This document shows positions 53,178 through 64,000 of a DNA stretch of 64,000 nucleotides, piece by piece; the first letter of the stretch is position 1; each line of letters starts with the position of its first letter. Below the pieces are notes generated by a model. It had not been told where the DNA came from and ran no database searches. It saw only the letters and a program-made list of their open reading frames with translations. The stretch is from Diploptera punctata. Its lineage: Eukaryota > Arthropoda > Insecta > Blattodea > Blaberidae. The stretch lies in NCBI GenBank assembly GCA_030220185.1, contig JASPKZ010009907.1:1-64000 (forward strand). The letters run 5' to 3'. A program made the position numbers and the translations under genes.

Positions 53178-53425
53178 GAAGCAGTTCGTAGAGTAGTTGT
53201 TAAGGCAATAAGCTACAAGCCGGAAGGTCGGTAGTTCGAGTCCCGGTGGGGGTCGTAATTATTAAACTGGCCTAAACCGAATGACTGCACCATGACCGCC
53301 TCTAACGGAAATGAGTATTAAACGGCACACAGGGCTGACATATCGAGCCGATTGTCCTAAAAATTGGGAGCCTTAATCTCCTATTACTCCAAGGACCTCA
53401 TGAGGCCTGTATTAGGATGAATTTA
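53178..53425 (+). mobile_element. tRNA-derived SINE, family 3
   Basis: The head is GTAGAGTAGTTGTTAAGGCA (A-box), AGCTACAAGCCGGAAGGTCG, AGTTCGAGTCCCGG (B-box). The body has CTCTAACGGAAATGAGTA and GGGAGCCTTAATCTCC. A middle segment is deleted. Confidence 0.88.
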
Positions 53426-53469
53426 AATTATTGTTTAGGTCCTATTATTATTAATCATCTGCCCATTAT

Positions 53470-53960
53470 CTTCTTCTTTTTCTTCATTCAATCAAGTTTT
53501 AGGCCTATAGCCCTGTTATAATCTCACTGATGAATTTTGTATCCAGCGTTTCCTGGACGGGCTAGAGATCTCTTCCCTGTTGAACAATAACGAAGCATGG
53601 CTTCGTGAACTCTATCTGGCCATCAAATTATTCATCCAGTTGTATTTATGTATGTATAAAATGACTGGTTCTAAACGCAGATCCTTAAAGACATCATCGT
53701 AGCGTTTGTGATCCCATTTGGTATAGGCCTATCCTTACTGTATATCTGTTGAATCTTATTTCACTGGAAGTTATCCTGCTCTCTTCTCCTTTCCTCAAAC
53801 CCAATGCCTCACTGCCGTAGCAAAGTGCAGGCCTTGCTAAGGTTTAGTATAACCGTACTCTGGTATCTCTCTGGACTAGCTAAGGTTTCATTACTGAATT
53901 TATTATTACCATGGTTTTATTAAAATTATTCATATGTCTACTTCATCCAAATATGTTAAT
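53470..53960 (-). mobile_element. LINE family B, C-terminal region
   Basis: Minus reading across frames: MKP-LVQRDTRVRLY, TLARPALCYGSEALGL, KGEESRITSSEIRFNRY, VHEAMLRYCSTGKRSLARP, KRWIQ, then a tail. Corresponds block by block to 10780-11260. Frameshifted. Confidence 0.75.
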
Positions 53961-54021
53961 GTAAAATATCTAAGGTAGGTAGGCCTAAATGAATTTACTC
54001 TTTTCCAGTATTTTTTAATGT

Positions 54022-54360
54022 AGGCTACGCCGTAGCCGAGTGGTTAAGGCAGGAAGCCTTGGCGCAGAGCTACGGGACTTGCGCTGGTTCGAGTCTCCAT
54101 GGGGGAAGAAATTTTCTCATGGTATTTCGGCCAGTATGGGACCGGTGCCCACCCAGCATCGTGAGGCATTTGGGTAGCTACAATAAGTAGCGGCTCCAGG
54201 TTGAGTAAACCAGCTATAACGGCTGGGGGACTCGACATGCTGACCACATGTCACCCCAACACTGGCTGATGATCATCTACCTCTGTGATTGACACATGTG
54301 GATGTGAGGCCAGCAGCCGGCTGGTAGGCTAAGGGTCCTCTAGGCCTGTCGCGCCAGGAG
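54022..54360 (+). mobile_element. tRNA-derived SINE, family 2, best preserved
   Basis: The head is GCTACGCCGTAGCCGAGTGG, TTAAGGCAGG, GCTGGTTCGAGTCTCC. The A-box TAGCCGAGTGGTTAAGG is of leucine/serine tRNA type. The body has TTTCTCATGGTATTTCGGCC, GGACCGGTGCCCACCCAGC, AGCTATAACGGCTGGGGG. The tail has GTGAGGCCAGCAGCCGGC and TAGGCCTGTCGCGCCAGGAG. Length is about 340 bp. Confidence 0.92.
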
Positions 54361-54379
54361 TTTTTTTTATACAAATTTT

Positions 54380-56830
54380 GCTACAAATTATTTGCTTGAA
54401 AAACCATTACTTTTGTTTTCTCTTTATTGATTTTCATGTTATATAATATTTGATGACTATTTTGTTAAATTATATAGGCCTACTGATTATTGTAATTCGT
54501 CCTCTGACGGTGCCACTAATGCTACATCATCTCCTAAAATTAGCGTAGACCTATCTAATTTCATATTTCTATTCAAATAGGCCTATGTAGGCTATGTCTA
54601 TGACGCTATTCTCTCCATTTTCTATCTGATTCATATATATATATATATATATATATATAGGCCCTATATATATGATAAATAATAGTTGTAATAGAGGGCA
54701 TCCTTTTTTACTCCTGTATGAATTTCCTGCCATTGTGATAGTTTAGTGTCATTTCGTACTGCAATTAAATTAGATTTGTTCAAGTTATATAGGCCTATAT
54801 TTAATAGGGAACTACTATTTCGTTTACTTATTGCTTCTACATCGTACGTCGGTGTCTATAATCAATGAAGAGCAAGCAGGTCACGTGGCCTATCATTTGT
54901 TGTGGCACCTGGTCTGTTGCTAATATTTTTATAGTTTGTTTCTAGGCCTATGTACTCTAACATAAACCTTTTCCAAATCTAAAAAAGCTAGGCCTATATG
55001 AGTTTCTACATTGAATTCTCTTTGTTTTTCTATTAATAATTTTAATGAAAAATACCCATCACAAAAATATCTTCTTTTCCGGAAATTCGCTCTTCACCAA
55101 GAAGTTTTTCATAGTATTTAGGCCTATGTAATTTGTTCTTAATTATATTAGCAAATATTTTATATCCTGTGTTTAATAAACATAGCCTATATGCCTACCT
55201 TTGTAATTTTCGCTAGATTTTATATCTCCTTTTCTTTTAAAAATTGGAATTATTATTAATTTAGTCCAGCTTTTGGGAACATCTTCTCCGCTCCAAATTG
55301 TGTTAAAAAAGAAGAAGATATCATTCTAAAACTGTCTTGCTTGCATATTTAAATAGTTCAAAATTTAATGAATCTTCTCCTGAGACATTATTTTTTATTT
55401 TCTTCAAAGACCTGTTCCAGTTCAAAATAAGATATTGGTTCAATTTGTTCATCTTCATTTTCAATCTCTGGAAGTTGAATACGTTCTTTTGTCTCTGACC
55501 ATAATTTCTGAAAATATTGTGACCAAGTGTTTAATGAGATAACATTTACCTTAGCATTTTATTTCAATTCACTATTCAGCCGTTTTAAAATTTTATAAGT
55601 CTGTGGTTGAAGCCTTTGTAGGCCTACATCATTTTCCAAATAAGCTACAAATTCTTTCCAGTTCTCTCTATGCTTTTTTCGAACTTGTCTGTTGGCGATT
55701 GCTCTACTCTCTGCGTAGAGTATAATTTTGTGGGCGTCTCGCTTTTTTTAATATAGGCCTAACCTTCTTGATTTCATCATCCCTTTTCTTCTTTTTCACT
55801 TTTTTCTTCATACTTAGACTTTCTTCTGCCGCCTGCTTAAAAATGTTTTGAAGAGCCTCCCATTCATTCTCTATATTATCTTCAATTGGTTTGTCTTTCA
55901 TAATTAAATCTAATCTTCTCTGATATAGGCTAGACCTAACCATTCCACGCTTGGTCTCTTAAAATACTTACTCGAAATATATTTTTCTTGATTCTTTTGT
56001 ATAACTTATCCTTTGATTTTTATACCATCCTGGTTTAATCCTTAATGTGCTAAGAGATAACGATCTGTTTCAATGTCTGGGTCTCGAAATACCCTTGAAT
56101 CCAATATCATATCTGAAATGTTGTTGTTACAATAATATATAATCCACAATTGATCTCAAATTTCTAGCCTCCCATGTGAATTTGTGGTTACCCTAATGTT
56201 CAAACACCGTAGCCCTCTTCATAATTTAAAGTTTGTTGTAACTTATACTGAAAAAATCAATTAATCTACAACCATTTTTACTTCTCCATGTGTTCCCATA
56301 GGCCTACATTGGTCAATGTTGATATTTCCGGCTCTAGCATTGGAATCGCCCATTAATGTCTGATTTATTAACTTTATTTATATTAATATTTGCTGCAAAT
56401 ATTTTTTGTTTGAGATATAACTTCTATTGAAATTCCTTTTTTTTTTTTTTTTTCTCTCTCCAATATATCGTCTAATTGCTCCTCTTTGTGGGCTATATTA
56501 TGTAGGGCCTACATTCCAGGTTGCTACTTTCAAAATGTTTTTCCTTTTTCCCAAGAGTTATTAGTTTTCTTGTCTTTTTCGTCAACAGAATCCTTCCAGT
56601 CCCATCGAGATTTTGTGAGAATTGAAAGCAACTCTAAAGAACTATCCGACGAGTTTGCTAGCCCGAAGGGGTAAAGTGATGGGGGGCTTCCATCCACGCA
56701 GCATTTGCTCTGCAAGTGATGTTATGGTTATAGGCTGCCGCCAATACTCGGTTCCTAGAGTCTCATCTTTTATAAGCAGGTTGCACCACGGGCAGGTTGA
56801 GGTTAGGTTTTGGAAATGAGAGGTTTTAGA
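54380..56830 (-). mobile_element. EN-RT LINE, minus strand, about 2.4 kb, decayed
   Basis: From 56830 down: a leader, then ILKVATWNV (56545-56500, start of the AP-endonuclease fold). Then come GDSNARAGNI (about 56340) and VFEHxGNHKFTWEARNLRS, IVDYI (about 56210-56140). The linker is MKDKPIEDNIENEWEALQN (55943-55704 frame). RT follows: NTWSQYFQKLWSE (about 55530), YFELEQ, SGEDSLNFELFKYASKTVLE (about 55390-55330), SWTKLIIIPIFKRKGDIKS (about 55270-55210), and GDDVALVAPSEDEL (about 54530-54490; the usual ADD reads GDD). Many stops and octamers. The 3' end is missing or displaced. Confidence 0.75.
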
Positions 56831-56861
56831 AAGTACTTCACTATCCCATGCAAATTATTAA

Positions 56862-56880
56862 GTTATTATTATTATTATTA

Positions 56881-56916
<36 letters not shown>
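56862..56916. repeat. (ATT)n microsatellite
   Basis: ATT array directly before a family 3 SINE. Confidence 0.95.
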
Positions 56917-56920
<4 letters not shown>

Positions 56921-56924
56921 TATT

Positions 56925-57225
56925 GGGGGCACGCCGTAGCGTAGTGATTAAGGCACTGAGTTACAAGCCGGAGGGTCCAGGGTTCAAGTCCCGTTGGGGT
57001 CAGGATTTTTAAACTGACCCAAACCCTCTGGCGGCACTATGGCTCTGGGGTCGACTCAGCCTCTAACGGAAATGAGTACCAGACCCTTGTTCTGGGGTAA
57101 AAGCGGCCGTCACGCAGGGCTGACAACCCGGCTGACATAAAGTGCCGATTGTTTAGAAAAAGTGGGAGCCTTAACCTCGTACTACCCCAAGGGCCTCCGG
57201 ACCTGTTGTGGGATCAAAAAAAATT
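56925..57225 (+). mobile_element. tRNA-derived SINE, family 3, full length
   Basis: The head is GCACGCCGTAGCGTAGTGAT, TAAGGCACTGAG, ACAAGCCGGAGGGTCC, GGTTCAAGTCCCG (B-box). The body has ACCCTCTGGCGGCACTATGG, CTCTAACGGAAATGAGTACC, GGCTGACAACCCGGCTGACA. It ends with CCTGTTGTGGGATC and a poly(A). It is the reference copy for family 3. Confidence 0.92.
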
Positions 57226-57234
57226 ATTAACTTA

Positions 57235-57530
57235 TTATTATTTCGTTGCAACTGTTTCTTACTAAATCTACACCAGATAGCTATAGTAGGCCTAATAGCG
57301 CCTATTTATCCTAAAAAGCTATCCTCATTACCAATAGATGCGTTTCAACATGTAGGCTAAGTTAACTTAGCCTATAATTTATCCAGACCATGAAATAATT
57401 TTGCTAGACATTGGGGCCTGCTGTACTCAAAGCGTGTTCAAGAGATATTAACATGTCATAACTCCGTGGCTCGAGAACTGACCCTTCTTGTCCTCGAATT
57501 GTTTTCGGACGAAAAATATTATGGACATTG
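57235..57530. other. Unannotated stretch
   Basis: Nothing recognised. Confidence 0.4.
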
Positions 57531-57534
57531 ATTA

Positions 57535-57700
57535 GGGATCGAACCCACAAATCGCCGATCTATCAGTTCGATCTCTAAGGTCGCAGATTTAATAGACCGA
57601 AACCAGCATTACGTCTTGTGGTCAGAGCGTCTGATAACATTTCATGAGGTTCTTGGTACGATTCCCGATCAGACCGTAGGAAGTTTTCCTGGAAGGAAAT
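57535..57700. repeat. Two opposed tRNA-like SINE heads
   Basis: At 57535-57600 a minus-oriented unit has GGGTTCGATCCC (complement). At 57617-57700 a plus-oriented unit has TTGTGGTCAGAGCGTCTGAT (A-box-like) and GGTACGATTCCCGATC (B-box), followed by GGAAGTTTTCCTGG. Head-to-head arrangement. Confidence 0.5.
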
Positions 57701-58025
57701 TATTCTAATGGTTATTCTTGTGGTATGGAATTTAGAGGTAAGTTTAGGTTTAAGGACTCTCCTGTGTTACAATATAATTTATCGTCCATCATACCATCAG
57801 GGTTACTTTACTTTCAAGTGCCCCAATCTCAAAAGTGAGTTACAATTCCAGCAATACCTTGAGAGAAAGTCGGAAATGTGGTAAGACAACCTGGTGGCAT
57901 TGGGCAGAAGAACAGTAATATATAGGGCCTATAAGGGCCTATAACTACGTCAACTGTGTCATCAATGCCGGCCACTAGGGGCCTATATGGAAACAATAGG
58001 AAACACCCTTACTATAATTTACAAA
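57701..58025. other. Unannotated stretch
   Basis: Nothing recognised. A near-tandem TAGGGCCTATAAGGGCCTATAA lies near 57922. Confidence 0.4.
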
Positions 58026-58200
58026 GAAAGAAATCCGGCAAAGATAAGCGTTCTAGAAGAACTGGAAATTTTAAAGAAAATGAACAAACTGATTTTAATT
58101 GAGAACACCAATCCTCTATATGAAAAAATTCCAAACGACTGTCAGTAGTGTTCATCCTTCTGCTGAAGATGGAAGCCGATTACTGAAACGCCTATAATTT
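58026..58200 (+). mobile_element. Possible retroelement fragment (Penelope-like?)
   Basis: A readable stretch is KERNPAKISVLEELEILKKM, NKLILIENTNPLYEKIPND. The pattern of a short Leu- and Lys-rich helix after ISVLEELEI resembles the region upstream of the 3' end of Penelope-like and some other retroelements. After it comes CTGAAGATGG with ACTGAAACG, loosely like the ribozyme-like core at 32311 but without a clear stem II. Tentative. Confidence 0.35.
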
Positions 58201-58844
58201 AGAAAAAAAAACATTCACCAAGTTGAGAACGAAGGTATTTATTTGTATTCATATTTTACTTTAGGCCTATATCATATATAGGCCTGGGCCAATTGTTTAA
58301 TTACGAGAAATCAAATGCGTTTCTCTTAACTCATTATTCACACAAAGCGTTTACAACTAATAGCTTGCAACGAATTTTCAGTAACAAAATTATCATTGAG
58401 GAACTCTTTTATGACGCTGAAGCTAGAAACATCAATCAAATGTAAAGAAGGGAGTGTTTTCCAAATAGCCCTTGGTAATAACATTTTACGGTTGGAAGAA
58501 AATTGTTGTCATTTAGTGTTTGTAAGGAAGGGTGAATAGATAGTTCCGGTGCTCTCATTCTCATGACGTCATCGTAAGTGCCTACTCTTAAAACACTATT
58601 ATTAGTAAAATAAAATAAATAAAATGCAATTTTGCTATGTAAATTTTCCTTTCACAGAAACCCATCTATTGACTGCATTTCATAAACTTAAATCCCAACT
58701 GAAACTTGCTTCGTAAGAACATGTGTATTTTTAACAATTAACACTTTTTCCGTTTATTTTCGTAAAATTGATCAATATTTTAAACAACAAATCTATCTAT
58801 AGGCCTAACATTACATTTATTTACTTATTTTTATTTTTTCACAC
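58201..58844. other. Unannotated AT-rich stretch
   Basis: Nothing recognised. Confidence 0.4.
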
Positions 58845-58895
58845 CATTTGCAGTGAAATATCTGCCCTCGGGCAGAATTACTATGGATGGATGGA
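58845..58895 (+). mobile_element. SINE family 1a tail fragment
   Basis: GCAGTGAAATATCTGCCC, TCGGGCAGAATTACTATGG and (ATGG)n: only the last 50 bp of family 1a. Confidence 0.85.
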
Positions 58896-59099
58896 TTATA
58901 GGCCTATAAGGGCTGTGTACAATATCATTTATTTTGTTTGTTTTGTTTTTTATTAGTATTATTTTTATTAAAGAGTACTAAAATTCATTAATATTTCAAG
59001 TTAGGTCATATATATGTAGGACTAACTTACATTCTATATATTTCCGACTTCGTTTGGGTTTGCCGGGTAACACAGACTAGGACGTATTAAAAAAATCAC
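58896..59099. other. Unannotated short stretch
   Basis: GGGTTTGCCGGGTAACACAG near 59055 loosely recalls the GTTGCCCGGG motif near 50044. Otherwise nothing. Confidence 0.35.
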
Positions 59100-59410
59100 T
59101 AAACTAAAAAACTGAAAATTTCAACGCAAAATTAGACAGACCCATAGTCAATACAAATATTTTTTTCGTAAAATTCCGTTGAGGTATAAGGACCATACAG
59201 AGAAATAGAATAGAATATGAAATAATTAATAGAAACACGTCCTCTGGTTATTCATACAGAAAACAAAACAAATATGTAAACAACAAGTGGATAAACAGTA
59301 ACGCAACACCCCCAGTAATGAAAGCTCTTCCGAAAATTCACAAAAACCAAATTTCGATGAGGCCGATAGCGGGAAAATTTACTGCAAGCATTGAGTCATA
59401 TTAACTCGGG
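59100..59410 (+). mobile_element. Penelope-like RT fragment
   Basis: In one frame one reads KWINSNATPPVMKALPKIHK, NQISMRPIAGKFTASIESY. The block LPKIHK followed by a proline-directed RPI matches the first RT motifs of Penelope-like elements (GLPKIHKxxxPLRPIV). No GIY-YIG part follows; a family 1b SINE starts at 59485. Confidence 0.6.
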
Positions 59411-59484
59411 CTGCCCACGCAGTATCCACGCTAGTGACCGCAAGTCGAGTGAAACTCACTATATATTATATATAGGCCTATAGT

Positions 59485-59800
59485 AGAATGTCGTCTTGGG
59501 GTAGCGTCGCTGCCTCGCACGCAGTAAACACGGGTTCGATCCCCGATCGAGAGAAGTTTCCTGGTGATTTTTTTTTAATTTTTCCTCACCTGTAGGACAA
59601 ATATGTTTCGTTTAATGTTGTGTTGTCTAGGAGAAGGCCCTGACAATGAGCTGATCACTCATTCGGAGTGTGATCAAAAGAGTATTGTGTGATCCATAGT
59701 TAAAAATCCCTCTCCCGACAGGTCGTGCCGCTGTAAGGTCCGGGTGGCGTATGGCACGTAAAAGTAGGCCTACCTATAAGGTGAGAGGTTAAACTGCGGT
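59485..59800 (+). mobile_element. tRNA-derived SINE, family 1b, with middle deletion
   Basis: The head is GTCGTCTTGGGGTAGCGTCG, CTGCCTCGCACGCAG, GGTTCGATCCCCG. The body has CTCACCTGTAGGACAAATAT. The tail has GAGCTGATCACTCATTC, CCCGACAGGTCGTGCCGC, GGTGAGAGGTTAAACTG. The tail contains AAGTA-GGCCTA-CCTATAAGG, an exact 6 bp insertion at 59765-59772. Confidence 0.88.
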
Positions 59801-60600
59801 AATTGAATGGAATATACAGTAGAATAATTTAAATTAAATTAAAACTAGTAACTTACCGGTAATGACAGTGAATTCATTTTCCAAGTTTTTATTTTTTTTG
59901 TAATATATTCTATGAAGAGAAAATGATGTTGAATTTAAAATTGGCTTACATTAAGAAAGTATGTTGTAAGGAAGCTAAGTGGGACGTCATTAGAACAGTA
60001 AGTTTAAGATTTTTAAAAGTGAAAAGCTCTACTTGCTAATATAATTAATAAAATTTAACAACTATTCGAACTGAAAGCAACACGAAAACAGCTGATGATA
60101 AGATAGCGAACTATATATAGTAAAAAATAATGTTAATATTACAAGCTTTCGCTGTTATGTTGAATGAAAATCCACTTTAAGAAACATGCCTGTGACAGTG
60201 GCGCTAAGTGAAGGTAGTGGTGAGTGTTAGCATCAACAAGGAGAGAGGAACCATCGTGATTGGACGCCTCTTTCATTAGGAGCCAGGCTTGTAGACGGCC
60301 GTTGAATTAATCTCGACACACTTTTATGCTACAGCAAAAGTGCAGTAACCCACTTTATAAAAAGACGACTAAAGAAAAGCACTGTAGCAACAATCTCTCT
60401 TTTCCTCCCAAATGTCTCTCTCTTTCTTTCCTCTATTATACAGCTCGTGACTTTAAACTGTTAAATGTTATGCTTGCTTCAAAACACAAAAGTGTTTACC
60501 TTCATGATATTGTATTCTTCATATCTTGCAAGAAAATTCTCATACTTCAATAACCTTCCACTATAATTACTTTACACATAGGTCATAAGCTGCGGTATTC
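59801..60600. other. Unannotated stretch
   Basis: A 75-codon frame at 60326-60553 has no domain. Otherwise AT-rich without recognised content. Confidence 0.45.
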
Positions 60601-60605
60601 AAATA

Positions 60606-60615
60606 TCTCTCTCTC

Positions 60616-60682
<67 letters not shown>

Positions 60683-60722
60683 ATCTCTATCTCTCTATCT
60701 CTCTCTCTCTCTTCTATCTTTC
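60606..60722. repeat. (CT)n microsatellite
   Basis: Long pyrimidine CT array with CCT, TAT and TTCT interruptions. Confidence 0.95.
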
Positions 60723-60804
60723 CTCTCTTCTTCTTTTCTACTTTTTTCTTTTCCTCCTTACACTTGCAGCTTGTAGCATTAATTCATCCATTCTTATGTC
60801 CTTG

Positions 60805-61150
60805 TGTGTCTCGCTTTGTAGTCGAGTGGTAAGACATGATGCTTTGGTGCAGAACTACGGGGCTTGCGCTGGTTCGAATCACCCAGAGGGAACAAATTTT
60901 CTCACGGAATTTGGGCCAGCCAGTGTAGGTCTGGTGCACACTCAGCATCGTAAGGAATTAAGTAGCTGCAAAAAGTAACGGCTCCAGGTTGAGAAAATCA
61001 GCTATAACAGCTGGGGGGACTCTGGGTATGTTGACCACATGTTACCCCTATACTGGCTAGATGATCATCCAGTTCTGTAAATAGGCTAAGTGGATGTGAG
61101 GCCAGCAGGCGGATGATAGGTCAAGGACTTTGTATGCCTGTTGCGCTAGC
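60805..61150 (+). mobile_element. tRNA-derived SINE, family 2, near full length
   Basis: The head is TCTCGCTTTGTAGTCGAGTG, GTAAGACATG, GCTGGTTCGAATCACC (B-box). The body has TTTCTCACGGAATTTGGGCC and AGCTATAACAGCTGGGGG. The segment CTATACTGGCTAGATGATC is the empty site for the TIR element at 43317. The tail has GTGAGGCCAGCAGGCGG. Confidence 0.92.
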
Positions 61151-61169
61151 CTATATAGTTTTTAATGTC

Positions 61170-61495
61170 ATTGTGTCCTTACATTTGTCTTTAGTAATTT
61201 TCTGCTTCTCCTATCTTTTGCTAATCATATCCTTATTCTCTTCAAATCTTGCATTTTCCATGCGGTCGAAGTGAACATTCAGTTTTGTTTTCCGATTAAT
61301 TAGTATCCAACTATAGATATGTTTTATTTTACATTATTTCATAATAATATTTTTTCTTATTTTATCTGTTTATTGTTTTGTTTATAATTTTTCTCTAAAC
61401 TCTCATCCAAAAGTTTCATTTATTTATTTGGTTATCTGTATTACAGCTCTGCATACACTGCCATAGGTCAGCATTGGTCTTACAATAGATTTATA

Positions 61496-61498
<3 letters not shown>
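61170..61498 (-). mobile_element. LINE post-RT fragment
   Basis: The minus strand from 61498 reads RIYKSIVRPMLTYGSVCRAV, the KSIVRPxLTYGSE block that follows the RT thumb in many LINEs. The rest is decayed. Confidence 0.6.

Positions 61499-61499
<1 letters not shown>

Positions 61500-61532
<33 letters not shown>
61500..61532. repeat. (CT)n microsatellite
   Basis: Perfect CT run. Confidence 0.95.
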
Positions 61533-61534
<2 letters not shown>

Positions 61535-61557
61535 TTAGCCTAATCTATTCCTTTGTA

Positions 61558-61640
61558 GATATTTATAAGGTGCCCTACGCCACCCAGACCTTTCGGGAGA
61601 GGATTTTAAACACTGAAACACAGAGGTCTACATAGGCCTA
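61558..61640 (-). mobile_element. SINE family 1b tail fragment
   Basis: The complement reads TTTAAAATCCTCTCCCGAAA, GGTCTGGGTGGCGTAGGGCA, the last part of the 1b tail (compare 59700-59760). Confidence 0.7.
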
Positions 61641-62440
61641 CTTTTTTATAGAGCACGAAGTGGCTCCCGGATTAGGCCTAGTGATCATCTCAATGCCAGA
61701 GACAACGCCGACCTTCGGAATAGACCAGTTAACGCAAGAAACATAATTCACCCATATAGGCCTATCACTAAACGGGGAATATGGTAGGCCTATAGGCCTA
61801 TTTGTTATAGCCAGCTGGTGTTCGGGGACTATTTCGGTTTATGACATTACATTTACAGGTGTTAAAACCTCCCCTACAAAATTATGTTACACTTAGACCA
61901 CTGCGCGGTTTATTATTAAATATAATTTGGGTCTTCAAACTTGCTCTTCATAATTTTTGTATGCTCCAATATTGCACGTTTAGTTCTTCGACATCAACTC
62001 TAGGTTGGATATGGTCTCTATTTTACTTTTTACGAACCATTTTGGCAGGCTATATTACGTGGGTGATGTAAGTAGGTAGAATTTTATTTAACAAGCGAGG
62101 TTTAACAAGTAAGGTAATTATCGTCGTAATTCAAAGCTACAGTAGGTGTGAAAGGGCCAATAGGCTAAATATTCCTCATTGATCTCTTTTAGGCGTATTA
62201 TGATTCAGATTATTTTACATTCCTTAACTCCAAGGCATAGGAATCACGGCTTTCCTTCTCGTTCGAAGGATTTTTACGCCCTCAAAAATTCCATCCTCAC
62301 CGGCTGATCCCGTTAAAATCGAAATTCGAGGCGAGTATGGTTACCGTTAGAACCTCGACAAAATCGTAAGATACTTTAAATGCGTATGATTTCTTGTTTT
62401 GCCGGTATATTGCCCATTCAAAACCAACGACAGAGAAATT
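61641..62440. other. Unannotated stretch with a dispersed-repeat match
   Basis: 61985-62075 is a diverged copy of the 3' part of the 8084-8409 unit (GGTCTCTATTTTACTTTTTA, ATTTTGGCAGGCTATATTAC, GGTGATGTAAG). The remainder is unassigned. Confidence 0.5.
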
Positions 62441-62454
62441 ATTCCGAATCAGTA

Positions 62455-62820
62455 AAACATGTTTTCGGGATTTTGCCTCACCAGCAAGACAAACGTCAGG
62501 AAAATTTAAGGCCCACACGGTCCACGAACATCATTTGGCCATCATAATAATCATTATCATATTTGCCATGTTTAGAATGAACATGTGTGTATGTGTGTGT
62601 GAATGGCGTGTTCCATCTTACGAGTAATGTGTTGTCTCGAAGGAGGCTATGATATTGAGCTGATCGCTCATTCGCTGAGGCCCTTCATGTCTTTATATTG
62701 TCTAAATGTATGTGTGTGTGATCCACAGTTTAAAAAATCCCCCTCCCGACAGGTCGTGCCATTTTAAGGCCCGAGTGGCGTGTGGCATGTAAAAGTACCT
62801 ATAAGGTGAGAGGTTATAGC
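62455..62820 (+). mobile_element. tRNA-derived SINE, family 1b (head lost)
   Basis: Starts at TTCGGGATTTTGCCTCACC, then ATTTAAGGCCCACACGGTCC, GTGTTGTCTCGAAGGAGGC, GAGCTGATCGCTCATTC, CCCGACAGGTCGTGCCATTT, AAAAGTACCTATAAGGTGAG. The last block is an empty site for the 59765 insertion. Confidence 0.88.
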
Positions 62821-64000
62821 CTACTGATATAATGGGATGGAAAAATGGAACTTTCTGACTGATCTTCTGAAATAAGTTTAATACTTCCGGTAGGCCTATC
62901 CTATTTATTGTTCAGGTTTTCGCCCCATGAAGCATCAATGATAGCAATTTTTTCTCGTCGATATGATTAATCATTAAAATTAAACAGTTTTTTTTATAAT
63001 AGGCCTTCCACTAATCAGTGACGTAAAAGTTGATATTATTTGTTTCATAAACTATAGTAGGCTTACTATTGTACGGTTGACACTTGAGAGACAAAAGATA
63101 AAATCCATTGTTTAATCTGAGTTCATTATTCAGAATAAATTATGATTAGATTGAATTTTTAAAGAAACCCAGTTTTGTTTAGAAGACACTCAATCCACTA
63201 GGAATCAAGTGCACATAAAGTAAACATAAAGTAACATCAACATCTAGAGTTAAAGTTGATTGTTTCTTATTGTTACGATTAACTTTTAGAATACATATAA
63301 GTTGATTCATTGATATAAACATAGATCTTAACATGTTCAAAATAATTAAATGTTTAAAACCAAACAAGGTAATTAAAGTACGGATTCCATTCAAATTTAA
63401 TTCCACTTTAGGTTTTAAGCTCTACTAAAGACGATCACAAACATGGAGTTTAATAATTGAGGAAATTCGAAAGCAATGAGTTGAAGATGTTAAACATTTA
63501 AGAGATTTACATACTTGCTCTTTTCTTAAATGAACGTCTTGGCTGAGAAAAATTATGTTTTCAATTCAGAGCTGGTGGAACATTGTTTTAAAGACAGGCG
63601 GATATAAGCCAAAGCCTTTCTATGCTTAAGACTACACCTCAAATAAAATAGGCTCTTCTCTTCTTTTTAGAACCTTCCTCCTCCCCCTTTTGCCACAACT
63701 ACCATCACCTCCCATGTATGGAGAGTATGTTCATAAAGAATTCAAAGTCTTATGCAGGTTATATTCTCTCGTAGCCTTTTGCCTTTAAATCCTTGTTTTA
63801 ACCACCACAGCTACTAGCTTCTCTTAGCCCATCTTCATCATCTTTGTGAACGTGCACTGTACTCTCGACTCCGTCATAAAACAATAAAGGTACGTTCATA
63901 AACTGCTTGGCTTTTGAGGTAGTATGAGAAGATGTTCATAATGTTTGCCCTGAGCCAGTATGGCCCACTAACCCGACAGAGGTGAACAAGAAAAATATAC
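62821..64000. other. Unannotated stretch to the right edge
   Basis: A 75-codon minus frame at 63179-63406 has no domain. I recognise no gene, tRNA or repeat family. The base composition near 63600-63960 is more balanced than average, so it could be unique or exon-proximal DNA, but no exon is evident. Confidence 0.4.

Noticed and set aside
58150..58195. Second hammerhead-like motif (CTGAAGATGG ... CTGAAACG)
   Set aside because: The segment between the boxes does not form a convincing stem II and the cleavage triplet is not evident.

Overview
This 64 kb window looks like intergenic DNA from a large, AT-rich insect genome. I infer a cockroach or other blattodean from the abundance of RTE-type LINE 3' ends, tRNA-derived SINEs and (AAT)n tracts; this is a recognition-based inference, not a search result. 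I found no convincing host protein-coding gene, no rRNA gene, no operon, no CRISPR array and no prokaryotic signal. Almost every open frame above about 80 codons is a decayed transposable element, a microsatellite translation, or a SINE translation.

Layout. 1-8 kb: LINE 3' ends, a transposase fragment, simple repeats and a tRNA-like cloverleaf framed by a perfect inverted repeat. 8-15 kb: SINEs, an RTE copy nested in another LINE, and a hairpin of tRNA-like units. 16-25 kb: an RTE copy with perfect target site duplications (16386-18100), several older RTE remnants, SINEs and long (AAT)n tracts. 26-33 kb: an I-clade-like LINE with an RNase H domain (28735-30640), then a 730 bp foldback element (31676-32405) whose arms each carry a hammerhead-ribozyme-like motif. 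33-44 kb: dense nested LINE and SINE insertions, including a three-level nest (LINE, then SINE, then a TIR transposon) at 42825-44035. 44288-47517: an essentially full-length but mutated RTE element with endonuclease and reverse transcriptase, bounded by a 10 bp duplication. 48-57 kb: quieter DNA, SINEs, and an EN-RT LINE on the minus strand. 57-64 kb: tRNA-like SINEs, Penelope-like RT remnants and (CT)n tracts.

The most unusual signal is the palindromic octamer TAGGCCTA. I counted on the order of 140 copies by eye, where base composition predicts about one or fewer. Repeat families in the window let filled and empty sites be compared. At many positions a copy carries exactly GGCCTA inserted after a TA that its relatives keep uninterrupted, giving TA-GGCC-TA. 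So the octamer arises by 6 bp insertion with apparent TA duplication, again and again, in many unrelated repeats. It could be an excision scar of a TA-targeting transposon or the product of an unknown micro-insertion process. A second strong signal is the ribozyme-like motif present in inverted duplicate in the foldback element.
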